A stretch of DNA of 64,000 nucleotides from the NCBI GenBank assembly GCA_052116865.1, contig JBQKKG010000008.1, positions 1 through 64,000 on the forward strand. Direction: 5' to 3'. This document shows, in pieces, positions 41,760-50,477 of this stretch. Positions within the stretch are counted from its first letter, which is position 1. Every line of letters begins with the position of its first letter. The DNA is from CAUPWF01 sp963515125. GTDB lineage: Bacteria; Bacillota; Clostridia; Lachnospirales; Lachnospiraceae. Below the pieces are notes generated by a model that was given only the letters and a program-made list of their open reading frames with translations, had not been told where the DNA came from and searched no databases. The translations under genes and the position numbers were made by a program.

Positions 41760-42956
41760 ATGTTTCAAAAAGACAAGGTAACAGGTGCGGATATTAGTAT
41801 TCAATTTTGTGGGTATCAATTACAAAGTCCTTACATTTTATCATCTGGACCACTAACGTACAGTTCAGAAGGGATGATTAAGGGGTTTCGGGCAGGATGT
41901 GGTGCAGTTGTAACAAAGACAATTAGAAAAGCTGCAGCAATCAACCCAGTCCATCACATGGGAACAATCAATGGAGATTCCTTAATCAATTGTGAAAAAT
42001 GGGCGGATTCTGATAGACAACTGTGGTACGAAAAAGAAATTCCAGAAACGGTGGCAGCAGGAGCAATTGTAATTGCAAGCGTGGGCCATACTTTGGAAGA
42101 AGCAAAAGAAATCGTAACAGAGGTTGAAAAGGCAGGAGCGCATATCATTGAGTTAGTGTCATATACGGAGGAAACCTTGTTACCAATGTTAGACTTTACA
42201 AAAGCAAATGTAACCATTCCCGTTATTTGTAAGTTAAGTGGAAATTGGCCAGATCCTGTTGGAACGGCAAGAAAATGTCTAGAACATGGAGCAGATGGAC
42301 TGTGTGCCATAGATTCCATTGGTCCAACATTAAAAATTGATATTGAAAAGGCACGTCCAGAGATGATGAGTGGAGATGGATTTGGTTGGATGACAGGTGC
42401 AGCAATGAGACCTATTTCCATGCGCATCAATGCAGAAATTGCCAGAAATCATCCAGACCTTAAGAATTTATATGCTTCTGGTGGTGTTATGAGTGCGGAC
42501 CATGCTATTGAATTTATGATGGCAGGTGCTATGGGAGCTGGAATTTGTACAGTCGGAATTCTAAAAGGAGTAGAATACGTGGAGAAAATGTGCTATGACC
42601 TTTCGGAGCGGTTGGAAAATCTAGGATACCGTTCTATTGAAGAGGTAAATCGTATGGCATTACCAAATTTTCCAAGGAAGGAATATGTAAGTAAATTAGA
42701 ATTTCATTTTCAGCCATATAAGGAAGAAGGAAAGAAAAAATGCATTTCCTGTGGAAAATGCGTGACTGTATGTTGCTATGATGCAAGAACATTGGAGTTT
42801 CCAAAGATGCATGTAAATGTGGAGAAATGCCGCAGTTGTGGATTGTGCTTGGATGTCTGTCCCACAGGGGCTCTTACTGGGCAACGTGCAGCCCAGACTG
42901 TAGAAGATTTGGAATTAGAAAAAAAATCAATAGAATTCTACGAAAGTGTAAAATAA
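41760..42956 (+). CDS. PreA/dihydroorotate-dehydrogenase-like reductase with two [4Fe-4S] clusters
   Basis: 398 residues. A DHOD-like FMN barrel (about 10-310): PYILSSGPLTYSSEGMIKG, catalytic-loop region CKLSGNWPDP, and ASGGVMSADHAIEFMMAGA. A ferredoxin tail follows (CISCGKCVTVCC and CRSCGLCLDVCPTGA). It resembles PreA, which with PreT forms the bacterial dihydropyrimidine dehydrogenase. No preT is adjacent, so electrons may come from the neighbouring hydroxylase or YgfK. The CCYDA in place of the usual CxxCxxxCP in the first cluster is notable. Product could feed the operon's hydantoinase. Confidence 0.82.
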   Translation: MFQKDKVTGADISIQFCGYQLQSPYILSSGPLTYSSEGMIKGFRAGCGAVVTKTIRKAAAINPVHHMGTINGDSLINCEKWADSDRQLWYEKEIPETVAAGAIVIASVGHTLEEAKEIVTEVEKAGAHIIELVSYTEETLLPMLDFTKANVTIPVICKLSGNWPDPVGTARKCLEHGADGLCAIDSIGPTLKIDIEKARPEMMSGDGFGWMTGAAMRPISMRINAEIARNHPDLKNLYASGGVMSADHAIEFMMAGAMGAGICTVGILKGVEYVEKMCYDLSERLENLGYRSIEEVNRMALPNFPRKEYVSKLEFHFQPYKEEGKKKCISCGKCVTVCCYDARTLEFPKMHVNVEKCRSCGLCLDVCPTGALTGQRAAQTVEDLELEKKSIEFYESVK

Positions 42957-42981
42957 ATTCATTAAAGAGAGGTAAAAAGAT

Positions 42982-44166
42982 ATGTTTGGAAAAGAAAGAG
43001 AAGAACAATTAATTGCATTTTGTCAGAAAATGATTCAAGCAAAAAGTTACAGTGGAGAAGAAGAACAAGTTGTTGTGGAAATGAAAAAATTTTGTGAGGA
43101 AACAGGATTCACAGATATCCATGTAGACAAATATGGAAATTGTATCTGTCATATCAAGGGAAAAAGACAGGGTCCTAAGCTCCTTTTTGATGGTCATATG
43201 GATACTGTACCAGTGCCAGACCCATCAGGGTGGGAACACGATCCATTTGGAGCAGAAATAGTAGATGGGAAGATGTATGGACGTGGTACTTCGGATATGA
43301 AAGGTGCATTATCTTCGATGTTAGCTGCGGCTATCTTCTTTGCAAAAGATTGTGACTTTGATTTTCCGGGAGATATCTATGTGGCAGGGGTAGTGCATGA
43401 AGAGTGCTTCGAAGGTGTTGCTGCAAGAGAAATCAGTGCATACGTAAAGCCTGACTATGTAATTATTGGGGAAGCCTCTCAATTAAATATTAAAATTGGA
43501 CAACGTGGAAGAGGTGAGTTACAAGTAGAGACCTTTGGTGTCCCGGCGCATTCTGCAAGTCCTCACGAAGGCGTGAATGCAGTTTATAAGATGTGTAAAG
43601 TGATTGAAGCAATACAGGAATTAAAGCCTACGAATCATTCGGTGTTGGGAGATGGAATCTTGGAATTAGTAGATATTAAATCCTCCCCATTTCCAGGTGC
43701 ATCCGTGGTTCCAGACTATTGCAGAGCTACCTATGATAGAAGACTTCTAGTAGGAGAGACCAAGGAAAATGTGTTAGCACCGATCCAAGAACTATTAGAA
43801 AGAATGATGAAAGAGGATCAATCATTAAAAGCAAAAGTTTCTTTTGTAACTATGGAAGAACATTGTTACACTGGGAATATAATTGGAAGTGAACGTTTTT
43901 TCCCAGGATGGCTGTATGAGGAAAAAGACTCTTTTGTTCAAGCAGTTTATCAAGAAATGAAATCTATGGGATTTGATCCAACGATTACTAATTATGACTT
44001 TTGTACAAATGGCAGTCATTATGCAGGAGAAGCAGGCATTAAGACACTGGGGATCGGACCATCTAAGGAGACGTTAGCCCATAAAATAAATGAGTATATA
44101 GAAATTGATCAATTATTAAAGGCAACACAGTGTTATTATGGTACAATGAAAGCGTTATTAAAATAA
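42982..44166 (+). CDS. M20-family hydrolase, YgeY-like, copy 2
   Basis: 394 residues, shorter than the 436-residue YgeY at 10169. Metal and catalytic motifs: LLFDGHMDTVPVPD, GRGTSDMKGALSSM, GVVHEECFEG, and VIIGEASQLNIKIG. The C-terminal FCTNGSHYAGEAGI matches the FSTNG segment of YgeY, so I place it in the same subgroup. It should open an amide or ureide intermediate, as for copy 1 but in the system 2 operon. AGAGAGG precedes the ATG. Confidence 0.82.
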   Translation: MFGKEREEQLIAFCQKMIQAKSYSGEEEQVVVEMKKFCEETGFTDIHVDKYGNCICHIKGKRQGPKLLFDGHMDTVPVPDPSGWEHDPFGAEIVDGKMYGRGTSDMKGALSSMLAAAIFFAKDCDFDFPGDIYVAGVVHEECFEGVAAREISAYVKPDYVIIGEASQLNIKIGQRGRGELQVETFGVPAHSASPHEGVNAVYKMCKVIEAIQELKPTNHSVLGDGILELVDIKSSPFPGASVVPDYCRATYDRRLLVGETKENVLAPIQELLERMMKEDQSLKAKVSFVTMEEHCYTGNIIGSERFFPGWLYEEKDSFVQAVYQEMKSMGFDPTITNYDFCTNGSHYAGEAGIKTLGIGPSKETLAHKINEYIEIDQLLKATQCYYGTMKALLK

Positions 44167-44184
44167 TAGAAAAGAGGTTGCATA

Positions 44185-45111
44185 ATGGAGTTATTTGATT
44201 TGCATTGTGATTCTATTGTAAGTTATCGAGAATTGGAAGCTGATTTTCTTTGTAAGGAAACTCAATTTTCCATAAGAGAATTGGAGAAATTCGACAGAAT
44301 CTGTCAGACAATGGCTATTTTTATTCCCGATGAACTACGGGGAGATAAGGCTTTGGCGTATTTTAATCTACATGCAAAGTACCTAAATGAACTGGGAAAG
44401 AAACAGGCATTGTTGGTAGAATTAGCACAGAATGCGGACGACATTTTAAGGATTACAAATGAAAAAAAATGCGCGTTATTATTAGCCGTAGAAAGTGGCG
44501 CAGCATTGGCTGGAAAATTAGAAAATGTAGATTATTTAGCTACTTGTGGTGTGAAAATGATGACCTTAGTATGGAATGGGGAAAATGAAATTGGATCGGG
44601 GCATCGAACGAGTCACGGACTTACGACATTTGGACGCCAAGTTATAAGACGGATGGAAGAACAGAATATCATTGTTGATGTTTCGCATTTAAATGATAAG
44701 GGATTTGACCAAGTGTGTGAGATTGCCACGAAGCCTTTTATTGCCACGCATTCCAATTTGAGAACCGTGTGTGGGCATAAGCGAAATATGACAGAACCAC
44801 AATTTCAAGAGATGATTGTTAGAAAAGGGCTGGTAGGGATCAATCTGCACGAACCATTCTTATCAGAAGATGGAAAAGGAACGTTAGACCAAGTATATCG
44901 ACATGTGTATCGTATGCTAGAACTTGGGGGAGAGGATGTTATTGCATGCGGAAGTGATTTTGATGGTGCGGATATAAATGGAACACTTGATTCTCCTTGG
45001 AAGTTTGCAAAGGCAGCAGAATACCTTTTGGGGCATGGAATTTCAGAATCTGTAGTACATAAAATATTTTTTGAAAATGCGTTGGAATTTTTTCGTGCAA
45101 ATGTAACATAA
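44185..45111 (+). CDS. M19-family (membrane-type) dipeptidase
   Basis: 308 residues. Zn ligands of the renal dipeptidase family: DLHCDS (HxD) near the N-terminus, the bridging Glu in LAVESGAAL, VSHLND, and THSNLRTV; GSDFDGADI near the C-terminus. The enzyme cleaves dipeptides and related amides in the cytosol. Its place between a YgeY-like hydrolase and the GntR regulator suggests the pathway makes a dipeptide-like or N-acyl amino acid intermediate; that is inference. It ends 1 nt into a possible start of the next gene. Confidence 0.87.
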   Translation: MELFDLHCDSIVSYRELEADFLCKETQFSIRELEKFDRICQTMAIFIPDELRGDKALAYFNLHAKYLNELGKKQALLVELAQNADDILRITNEKKCALLLAVESGAALAGKLENVDYLATCGVKMMTLVWNGENEIGSGHRTSHGLTTFGRQVIRRMEEQNIIVDVSHLNDKGFDQVCEIATKPFIATHSNLRTVCGHKRNMTEPQFQEMIVRKGLVGINLHEPFLSEDGKGTLDQVYRHVYRMLELGGEDVIACGSDFDGADINGTLDSPWKFAKAAEYLLGHGISESVVHKIFFENALEFFRANVT

Positions 45112-45146
45112 TGAAATGTAATGATTGGTACGTGTGGAGAAATAAA

Positions 45147-45884
45147 ATGGGAAAGACAAATTTTAATACGTATATCAAAATTAAGCAACATTTAGTTCAG
45201 AAATTTGGCAATGAATGTTTTAAGAATAATAAATTACCCTCAGAAGCAGCATTAGCAAAAGAATTGGAAATCAGCTTAGTGACATTAAGAGAGGCATTAA
45301 TGATGCTTGCGCTTGAGGGATATATTACAAAAAGGCATGGTTCGGGAAATTACGTACATCCAAGTGCCTTTGATCCTACCTATAGAAATGATTTGGGAAT
45401 TACATTTGCAGATGCCTTTCGTCAGCAAGGGTATGAACCGGATATGAGAATTGTAGGTATTATGAAAAGATTCGCTGGCGAAAAGTATAGCAATATATTT
45501 AAGGTGAATGAGGATGATATTATTGAGAGTGCTGAAGTTATATATACAGCTAACAAACTACCAAGTATATTCTCGATACAATCATTACCAGCTAAAAATT
45601 TAAAAAAGTCATTTCAGATAGGAAAAGAAAATTGGAATATTCATGAATTTATTTATGAATATTGTGGAAGGCATATCACACACTCCATCAATGAATATAA
45701 AGCAATTGAAGCAACAGAAAGAGTTGCAACCATGTTTGAGATTCAAAGTGGTTCTCCACTCTTATATTGTGAACAATTATTTTATGATATTCAAGATCAA
45801 CCTATTTTATTTAATGTTCACTACTTTCATCCAGAACGGTATGGGGTAAGAATGTTACAAAATTGGGATTTAAATGCAAAGTAA
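45147..45884 (+). CDS. GntR-family (HutC/UTRA) transcriptional regulator
   Basis: 245 residues. Winged helix at about 5-70 (LPSEAALAKELEISLVTLRE, then RHGSGNYV), then a UTRA ligand-binding domain (about 90-240) with SAEVIYTANKLPSIFSIQSL and LYCEQLFYDI. ATG 45147 (GTGGAGAAAT upstream) is chosen over one at 45111. As the last gene of the 35332-45884 operon it probably senses an intermediate and controls that operon. I found no clear matching palindrome at the promoter 35121. Confidence 0.83.
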   Translation: MGKTNFNTYIKIKQHLVQKFGNECFKNNKLPSEAALAKELEISLVTLREALMMLALEGYITKRHGSGNYVHPSAFDPTYRNDLGITFADAFRQQGYEPDMRIVGIMKRFAGEKYSNIFKVNEDDIIESAEVIYTANKLPSIFSIQSLPAKNLKKSFQIGKENWNIHEFIYEYCGRHITHSINEYKAIEATERVATMFEIQSGSPLLYCEQLFYDIQDQPILFNVHYFHPERYGVRMLQNWDLNAK

Positions 45885-45990
45885 ATACGTGCTTGGGGTA
45901 TAAAGTGTATTTGAACAGAAAGTCATATGAAGTGTATTTTTTTTCACTTAAAAAAATTGGATTTTTATCAATAAAATAATAAGAAAAAAG

Positions 45991-46027
45991 GCAAATAGTA
46001 CGTATATTAAGTACTATTTGCTTTTTT
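45991..46027 (+). terminator. Intrinsic terminator ending the system 2 operon
   Basis: GCAAATAGTAC (45991-46001) pairs perfectly with GTACTATTTGC (46011-46021), followed by TTTTTT. The 45885-46381 gap otherwise holds the next promoter, attenuator F and a structured leader. Confidence 0.88.
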
Positions 46028-46086
46028 ATGTTGAAAAAGTCATAAGAAGACTTTTGGAGAGGGTTCATTGCTATCAAGTATCCGTA

Positions 46087-46229
46087 TTGACAAATAGATT
46101 AATTGAATATATATTGTAGATAGATAAAAAAATGACAATAATATAGTGCAAAATATTTAAAATAAGTCATAAAACAGACAAGAGTTTGGCAACCTTTTAC
46201 AAAGGTTGTAAAACTCTTGTTTTATTTTT
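46087..46229 (+). promoter_or_regulatory. Promoter plus attenuator hairpin, element F (permease 3)
   Basis: TTGACA (46087-46092), 17-nt spacer, TATATT (46110-46115). The hairpin 46178-46220 has ACAAGAGTTT/AAACTCTTGT outside and CAACCTTT/AAAGGTTG inside, with loop TAC, then TTTATTTTT. The gap from promoter to hairpin is longer (about 55 nt) than at the other copies; a second weaker promoter nearer to the hairpin cannot be excluded. Confidence 0.68.
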
Positions 46230-46236
46230 AACTTTG

Positions 46237-46352
46237 ATAAGTTGCGTTTTGGGATGGATACCTTTTGCAGCGACTTATTCAAATATAGTATACTTTGGGC
46301 TGATCACCCAGAATATCTGTTAGGCCTTTAAAATATTGCAGATAGTAGTATA
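46237..46352 (+). promoter_or_regulatory. Structured leader of the third NCS2 permease
   Basis: Stem 1: ATAAGTTGC (46237-46245) with GCGACTTAT (46270-46278). Then a possible three-way junction: TATACT/AGTATA (46289-46294, 46347-46352), GGG/CCC (46297-46299, 46307-46309) and TATCTG/CAGATA (46314-46319, 46339-46344). It lacks the purine-aptamer J2/3 sequence. No known class is recognised. Confidence 0.35.
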
Positions 46353-46381
46353 AAACATTAAATGCCAAAAGGAGAATCAAA

Positions 46382-47719
46382 ATGGAGAAAGTAGAAAGTA
46401 GTAAATCATTATTTGAGTACGATAGTCAACCTACCATAGCAAAAGTACTACCAATATCATTACAGCATATCATGGCAATGTTTGTGGGAACAGTAACCGT
46501 TCCGATTATAGTTGCTGGTGCGTCCGGTGCGTCCGACGAACAGAAAAGACTGCTTGTACAGTTTGCTCTTATCATGGCGGGAATCGGGACATTAATTCAG
46601 TTATTTCCTATTAAAAAAGTAGGATCAAAGTTACCAATCATATTTAGCGTAGGATTTACATTTGTTCCAACACTAACCGTTATCGGATCACAATATGGAT
46701 TACCAGGAATATTTGGGGCACAAATCATAGCGGGAGTTGTAACGGTAATATTGGGACTGGGAATAAAAAGAATAAGAAAGTATTTTCCACCAGTAGTTAC
46801 AGGAACAATTATTTTAGCAATTGGATTATCACTTTACCCTATTGCAATTAAGTATATGGCTGGAGGAGTTGCATCCTCTACCTATGGAGAATTAAAGAAC
46901 TGGTCAATTGCAGGAATTACATTAATAACTGTTATTTTTTTCAGTTTGTTTATGAAAGGATATTTAAAGTTAGCAGGTATTTTAATTGGGGTTGCGGTCG
47001 GATATATTGTTTCACTATTTATGGGAATGATTGACTTTTCGGGAATGGCATCTGCTGGCTGGGTCACCATACCTATACCATTTCAATTTGGAATTGAATT
47101 CCATCCAAGTGCTATTATTGCTATTGTTCTTATTACTGTAGTAAATGTAATGCAGACAGTGGGAGATATTTCAGGGACAACAGTTGGAGGATTTAACCGC
47201 GAACCTTCAACAGAAGAGTTATCAGGTGGAGTAATCGCCTCGGGATTAGCAACATTGTTAGGTTCCGTATTTGGTGGGCTTCCGATTTCTTCCTATAGTC
47301 AAAATGTTGGCATTGTTGCTATGACAAAAGTGGTTAGTAGGAGAGTGGTTGCTGGCGCTGCATTTTTGATGCTAGCATTAGGTATATTTCCTAAATTTAG
47401 CGCATTTATGACAACCATGCCATCTTCAGTAATTGGTGGAGCCACGATTATGGTCTTTGGCATGATTACATTGACTGGTATCAAGCTATTGAAAGATAAC
47501 TTAACCGCTCGTAATACAACAATAGTAGGGCTTGCAATCGCATTAGGGATGGGGGCATCGGCGGTACCAGATGCGCTCAGCGGATTTCCCGATGTTATTT
47601 TGCCATACATAAGTGAACCAATTGTAGTATGTGGGGTAGTTGCTTTTGTGTTGAACTTACTAGTGCCAGAAAAGACAGTACAACAAGAAGAAGAAGAAAG
47701 GCTAGCAATGGATCATTAG
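46382..47719 (+). CDS. NCS2-family purine permease, copy 3
   Basis: 445 residues. ISLQHIMAMFVGTVTVP, the TM8 segment VNVMQTVGDISGTTVGG (Gln where NCS2 proteins usually have Glu) and TM10 SQNVGIVAMTKV. Closer in motifs to copy 1 (6410) than to copy 2. It is the first gene of a unit with a two-subunit Mo hydroxylase and a flavoprotein. AAAAGGAGAATCAAA precedes the ATG. Confidence 0.87.
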   Translation: MEKVESSKSLFEYDSQPTIAKVLPISLQHIMAMFVGTVTVPIIVAGASGASDEQKRLLVQFALIMAGIGTLIQLFPIKKVGSKLPIIFSVGFTFVPTLTVIGSQYGLPGIFGAQIIAGVVTVILGLGIKRIRKYFPPVVTGTIILAIGLSLYPIAIKYMAGGVASSTYGELKNWSIAGITLITVIFFSLFMKGYLKLAGILIGVAVGYIVSLFMGMIDFSGMASAGWVTIPIPFQFGIEFHPSAIIAIVLITVVNVMQTVGDISGTTVGGFNREPSTEELSGGVIASGLATLLGSVFGGLPISSYSQNVGIVAMTKVVSRRVVAGAAFLMLALGIFPKFSAFMTTMPSSVIGGATIMVFGMITLTGIKLLKDNLTARNTTIVGLAIALGMGASAVPDALSGFPDVILPYISEPIVVCGVVAFVLNLLVPEKTVQQEEEERLAMDH

Positions 47720-47732
47720 AAAGGGAGAACAA

Positions 47733-48212
47733 ATGGGACTTATACGATTAGAAATTAATAATGTAGCAAGAGAGTTCTATACAGAAAAGAATTGTACTTT
47801 ACTATATGCATTACGAGAAATATTAGATATGACAGGCACAAAATGTGGTTGTAATAGTGGGGATTGTGGAGCGTGTATGGTGATTTTAAATGGAGAAGCA
47901 ACGCGATCTTGCTTAGTAAAAGTGGAGCAGATTAATGGTAGTAAAGTGGAAACGATAGAGGGGTTGAGCTGCGGCAATACCATACACCCGATTCAACAAG
48001 CTTTTATTGATGTGGGTGCTGTACAATGTGGATTTTGCATACCGGGTATGATTATGTCTTCAAAAGCATTATTAGACAAAAATAAGACGCCAACAGAAAA
48101 AGAGGTTAGAAGAGCAATTGATAAAAATTTATGCCGATGTACAGGATACGAAAAGATAGTGGAAGCTATTTTATTAGCAAGCCAGCGTATGGGGGTAAAT
48201 TATGAATCATAA
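47733..48212 (+). CDS. Xanthine dehydrogenase family [2Fe-2S] subunit, system 3
   Basis: 159 residues. CNSGDCGACMVILNG, CGFCIPGMI and CRCTGYEKI. The CIPG (Ile) in the second cluster matches the fused XdhD at 18185 rather than systems 1 and 2. It overlaps the next gene by 11 nt. No FAD subunit is encoded nearby, so this Fe-S protein must hand electrons elsewhere, perhaps to the flavoprotein at 50478. Confidence 0.88.
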   Translation: MGLIRLEINNVAREFYTEKNCTLLYALREILDMTGTKCGCNSGDCGACMVILNGEATRSCLVKVEQINGSKVETIEGLSCGNTIHPIQQAFIDVGAVQCGFCIPGMIMSSKALLDKNKTPTEKEVRRAIDKNLCRCTGYEKIVEAILLASQRMGVNYES

Positions 48213-50475
48213 TTATTCGACAATAGGTAAAAGGCTACCCAATAGGGATGCAATCCTAAAGGTAACAGGAAGTAAAAAGTATGTGGCAGATTGGAAGTTG
48301 CCGAATATGTTATATGCGAAAGTTTTATTTAGTCCCGTGGCCCATGCTAAAATAAAAAGTATTGATACTAGCAAGGCAGAAGCATTACAAGGAGTTCGGG
48401 CCGTTGTTACGTATAAAAATTCACCACAAGTAACATTTAATAGTGCGGTACGATTTATAGATCATAAATTACCTATGAATGAAAAAATCTTTGATGATAC
48501 AGTAAGATTTGTTGGTGATAAGGTGGCGGCTGTTGCAGCTGATACTTTAGAAATTGCTAAAAAAGCAATCTCTCTTATCCAAGTTGAATATGAAAAACTA
48601 CCAATAGTACTTAAAATCGAAGATGCTATAAAAGAAGATGCATATCCCATACATGAGGGCGGCAATATTGTAGGTCAGGTACAAGTAACAGCTGGCGATG
48701 TTGCGAAGTCTTTCGCAACATCGGATTATATAGTAAAAGATCGTTATACAACACAAGCTATACATCATGCTGCTATGGAACCACATGTAGCCATAGGAGA
48801 CTGGGGATATGATAATAAACTGACCATTTACAGTCCATGTCAAAACACATTTGGTTTTCGTGTAATATTGGGACAAATCTTTGACCTAGACTACAATAAG
48901 ATACGAATGGTAAGTCCAGCTATTGGCGGTGCATTTGGTGGAAAATTAGAAATGACAGTCGAACCAATTGTTGCATTACTGTCGAAACTTACTAGAAGAC
49001 CAGTAAAATTAGAGTTTACGAGACAAGAAAGCATGGTATCAACTAGAGTACGCCATGGGTCTGTGGCTTATGTAAAGACAGGATTTATGAAAGATGGCAC
49101 AATTAATGCAATGGAATTTGAATTATATACCAATACAGGAGCGTATGCTTCTAGTGCGCTAAATGTGACAGGTGCAATGTCTCACAAAGTATTTAAGTCA
49201 TATAAAATCGAGCATATGAAATTTACCGCTCACCCAGTATATACCAATACACCTATTGCAGGTGCAATGAGAGGATATGGATCCCCACAGGCATATTTTG
49301 GGATGCAACGCCAAATAAATAAAATAGCAAAGTTCTTGCATATGGATACAGCTGATGTACAAAGAAAAAATATGGTTGATCCAGATAGTTTAGATCCGTG
49401 TTTTCATAAGCCGCATGGTAATCCTAGGCCAAAAGATTGCTTGAAAAAAGCGATGGAATTGATTGGATATGAAAAGGCTATAAAAGAACAAAACGAATCA
49501 ATTAACAACAAATATAGGGTTGGTGTGGGTGTTGCGTTAGGTGTACATGGGAATAATTGTTTCGGTGCACATAGAGATGTGACGACACTGATGCTTAAGA
49601 TGAACGAAGATGGTTCCTGCATTTTATATACGGGTTCTCACGATATGGGAAATGATAATGTTGGAATGCAGGTTCAAATAGTTTCGGAAGTTCTTGGAAT
49701 TAGTATGGAAAAAATAGACGTTGTTCAAGCGGATACTGATGCATGCCTTTGGCATTTGGGAGATTATGCGAGTCGTGGAACGTATGTAGTTGGTGCAGCC
49801 GCACTTAAGGTAGCTAATTCGATGAAAAAAGAGTTACAAAAAGAGGCGGCAGAACTACTTAATATAAGACCAGATAAAGTGTTATTAAAGAATGATATGG
49901 CATACGCAATGGATGAGTTAGAGAACAAAGTATCCATAAAAGAAGTCATGTTGCATTGTCAAAGAGACAGTATGAGAGAATTGTGTTGTAGTGAAACACA
50001 TCCAGCTATGCGGGGCCCGAGTTCATATGGGGTTCATATTGCAAAGGTATGTGTAGACAAAGAAACTGGAGAAGTTGAAGTTTTGGACTATGCGGCTGTT
50101 CAAGATGTAGGACATATGATTAATCCGATGGCATTAGAAGGTCAGCTGGCGGGTGGAATTCAAATGGGTATTGGTTATGGACTTTGCGAAGATATGGAGT
50201 ACGACGACCAGGGCAGGCCGCTTACGACAAATTTAAGGAAATATCATATTTTAAGAGCTAGTGAAATGCCCAAATTACATTTGGGATTTATCGCCGAAGG
50301 AGAAGGAGAACCGGGGGGTCCTTTTGGAGCCAAAAGTTTAGGAGAATGTCCGGTTGTTCCGGCGGCGCCAGCAATAGTTAACGCAATAAGTAATGCACTA
50401 AATTGCGAAATAAATGATTTGCCAGCGACCCCGGAAAAAATAAGAAAAGCAATAATCACTGAGAAGGAGATGTGA
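48202..50475 (+). CDS. Xanthine dehydrogenase family molybdopterin subunit, system 3
   Basis: 757 residues. GGAFGGKLE, MRGYGSPQ, GSHDMGNDNVG in the place of the usual GQG segment, and the catalytic Glu in SLGECPVVPAAP. The GSHDMG segment (no Gln-Gly) points to a modified active site compared with systems 1 and 2, which have EIGQGAD and NGQGLK. The unit has Mo and Fe-S subunits only. Likely substrate is a purine or another N-heterocycle imported by permease 3. Confidence 0.84.
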   Translation: MNHNYSTIGKRLPNRDAILKVTGSKKYVADWKLPNMLYAKVLFSPVAHAKIKSIDTSKAEALQGVRAVVTYKNSPQVTFNSAVRFIDHKLPMNEKIFDDTVRFVGDKVAAVAADTLEIAKKAISLIQVEYEKLPIVLKIEDAIKEDAYPIHEGGNIVGQVQVTAGDVAKSFATSDYIVKDRYTTQAIHHAAMEPHVAIGDWGYDNKLTIYSPCQNTFGFRVILGQIFDLDYNKIRMVSPAIGGAFGGKLEMTVEPIVALLSKLTRRPVKLEFTRQESMVSTRVRHGSVAYVKTGFMKDGTINAMEFELYTNTGAYASSALNVTGAMSHKVFKSYKIEHMKFTAHPVYTNTPIAGAMRGYGSPQAYFGMQRQINKIAKFLHMDTADVQRKNMVDPDSLDPCFHKPHGNPRPKDCLKKAMELIGYEKAIKEQNESINNKYRVGVGVALGVHGNNCFGAHRDVTTLMLKMNEDGSCILYTGSHDMGNDNVGMQVQIVSEVLGISMEKIDVVQADTDACLWHLGDYASRGTYVVGAAALKVANSMKKELQKEAAELLNIRPDKVLLKNDMAYAMDELENKVSIKEVMLHCQRDSMRELCCSETHPAMRGPSSYGVHIAKVCVDKETGEVEVLDYAAVQDVGHMINPMALEGQLAGGIQMGIGYGLCEDMEYDDQGRPLTTNLRKYHILRASEMPKLHLGFIAEGEGEPGGPFGAKSLGECPVVPAAPAIVNAISNALNCEINDLPATPEKIRKAIITEKEM

Positions 50476-50477
50476 AC

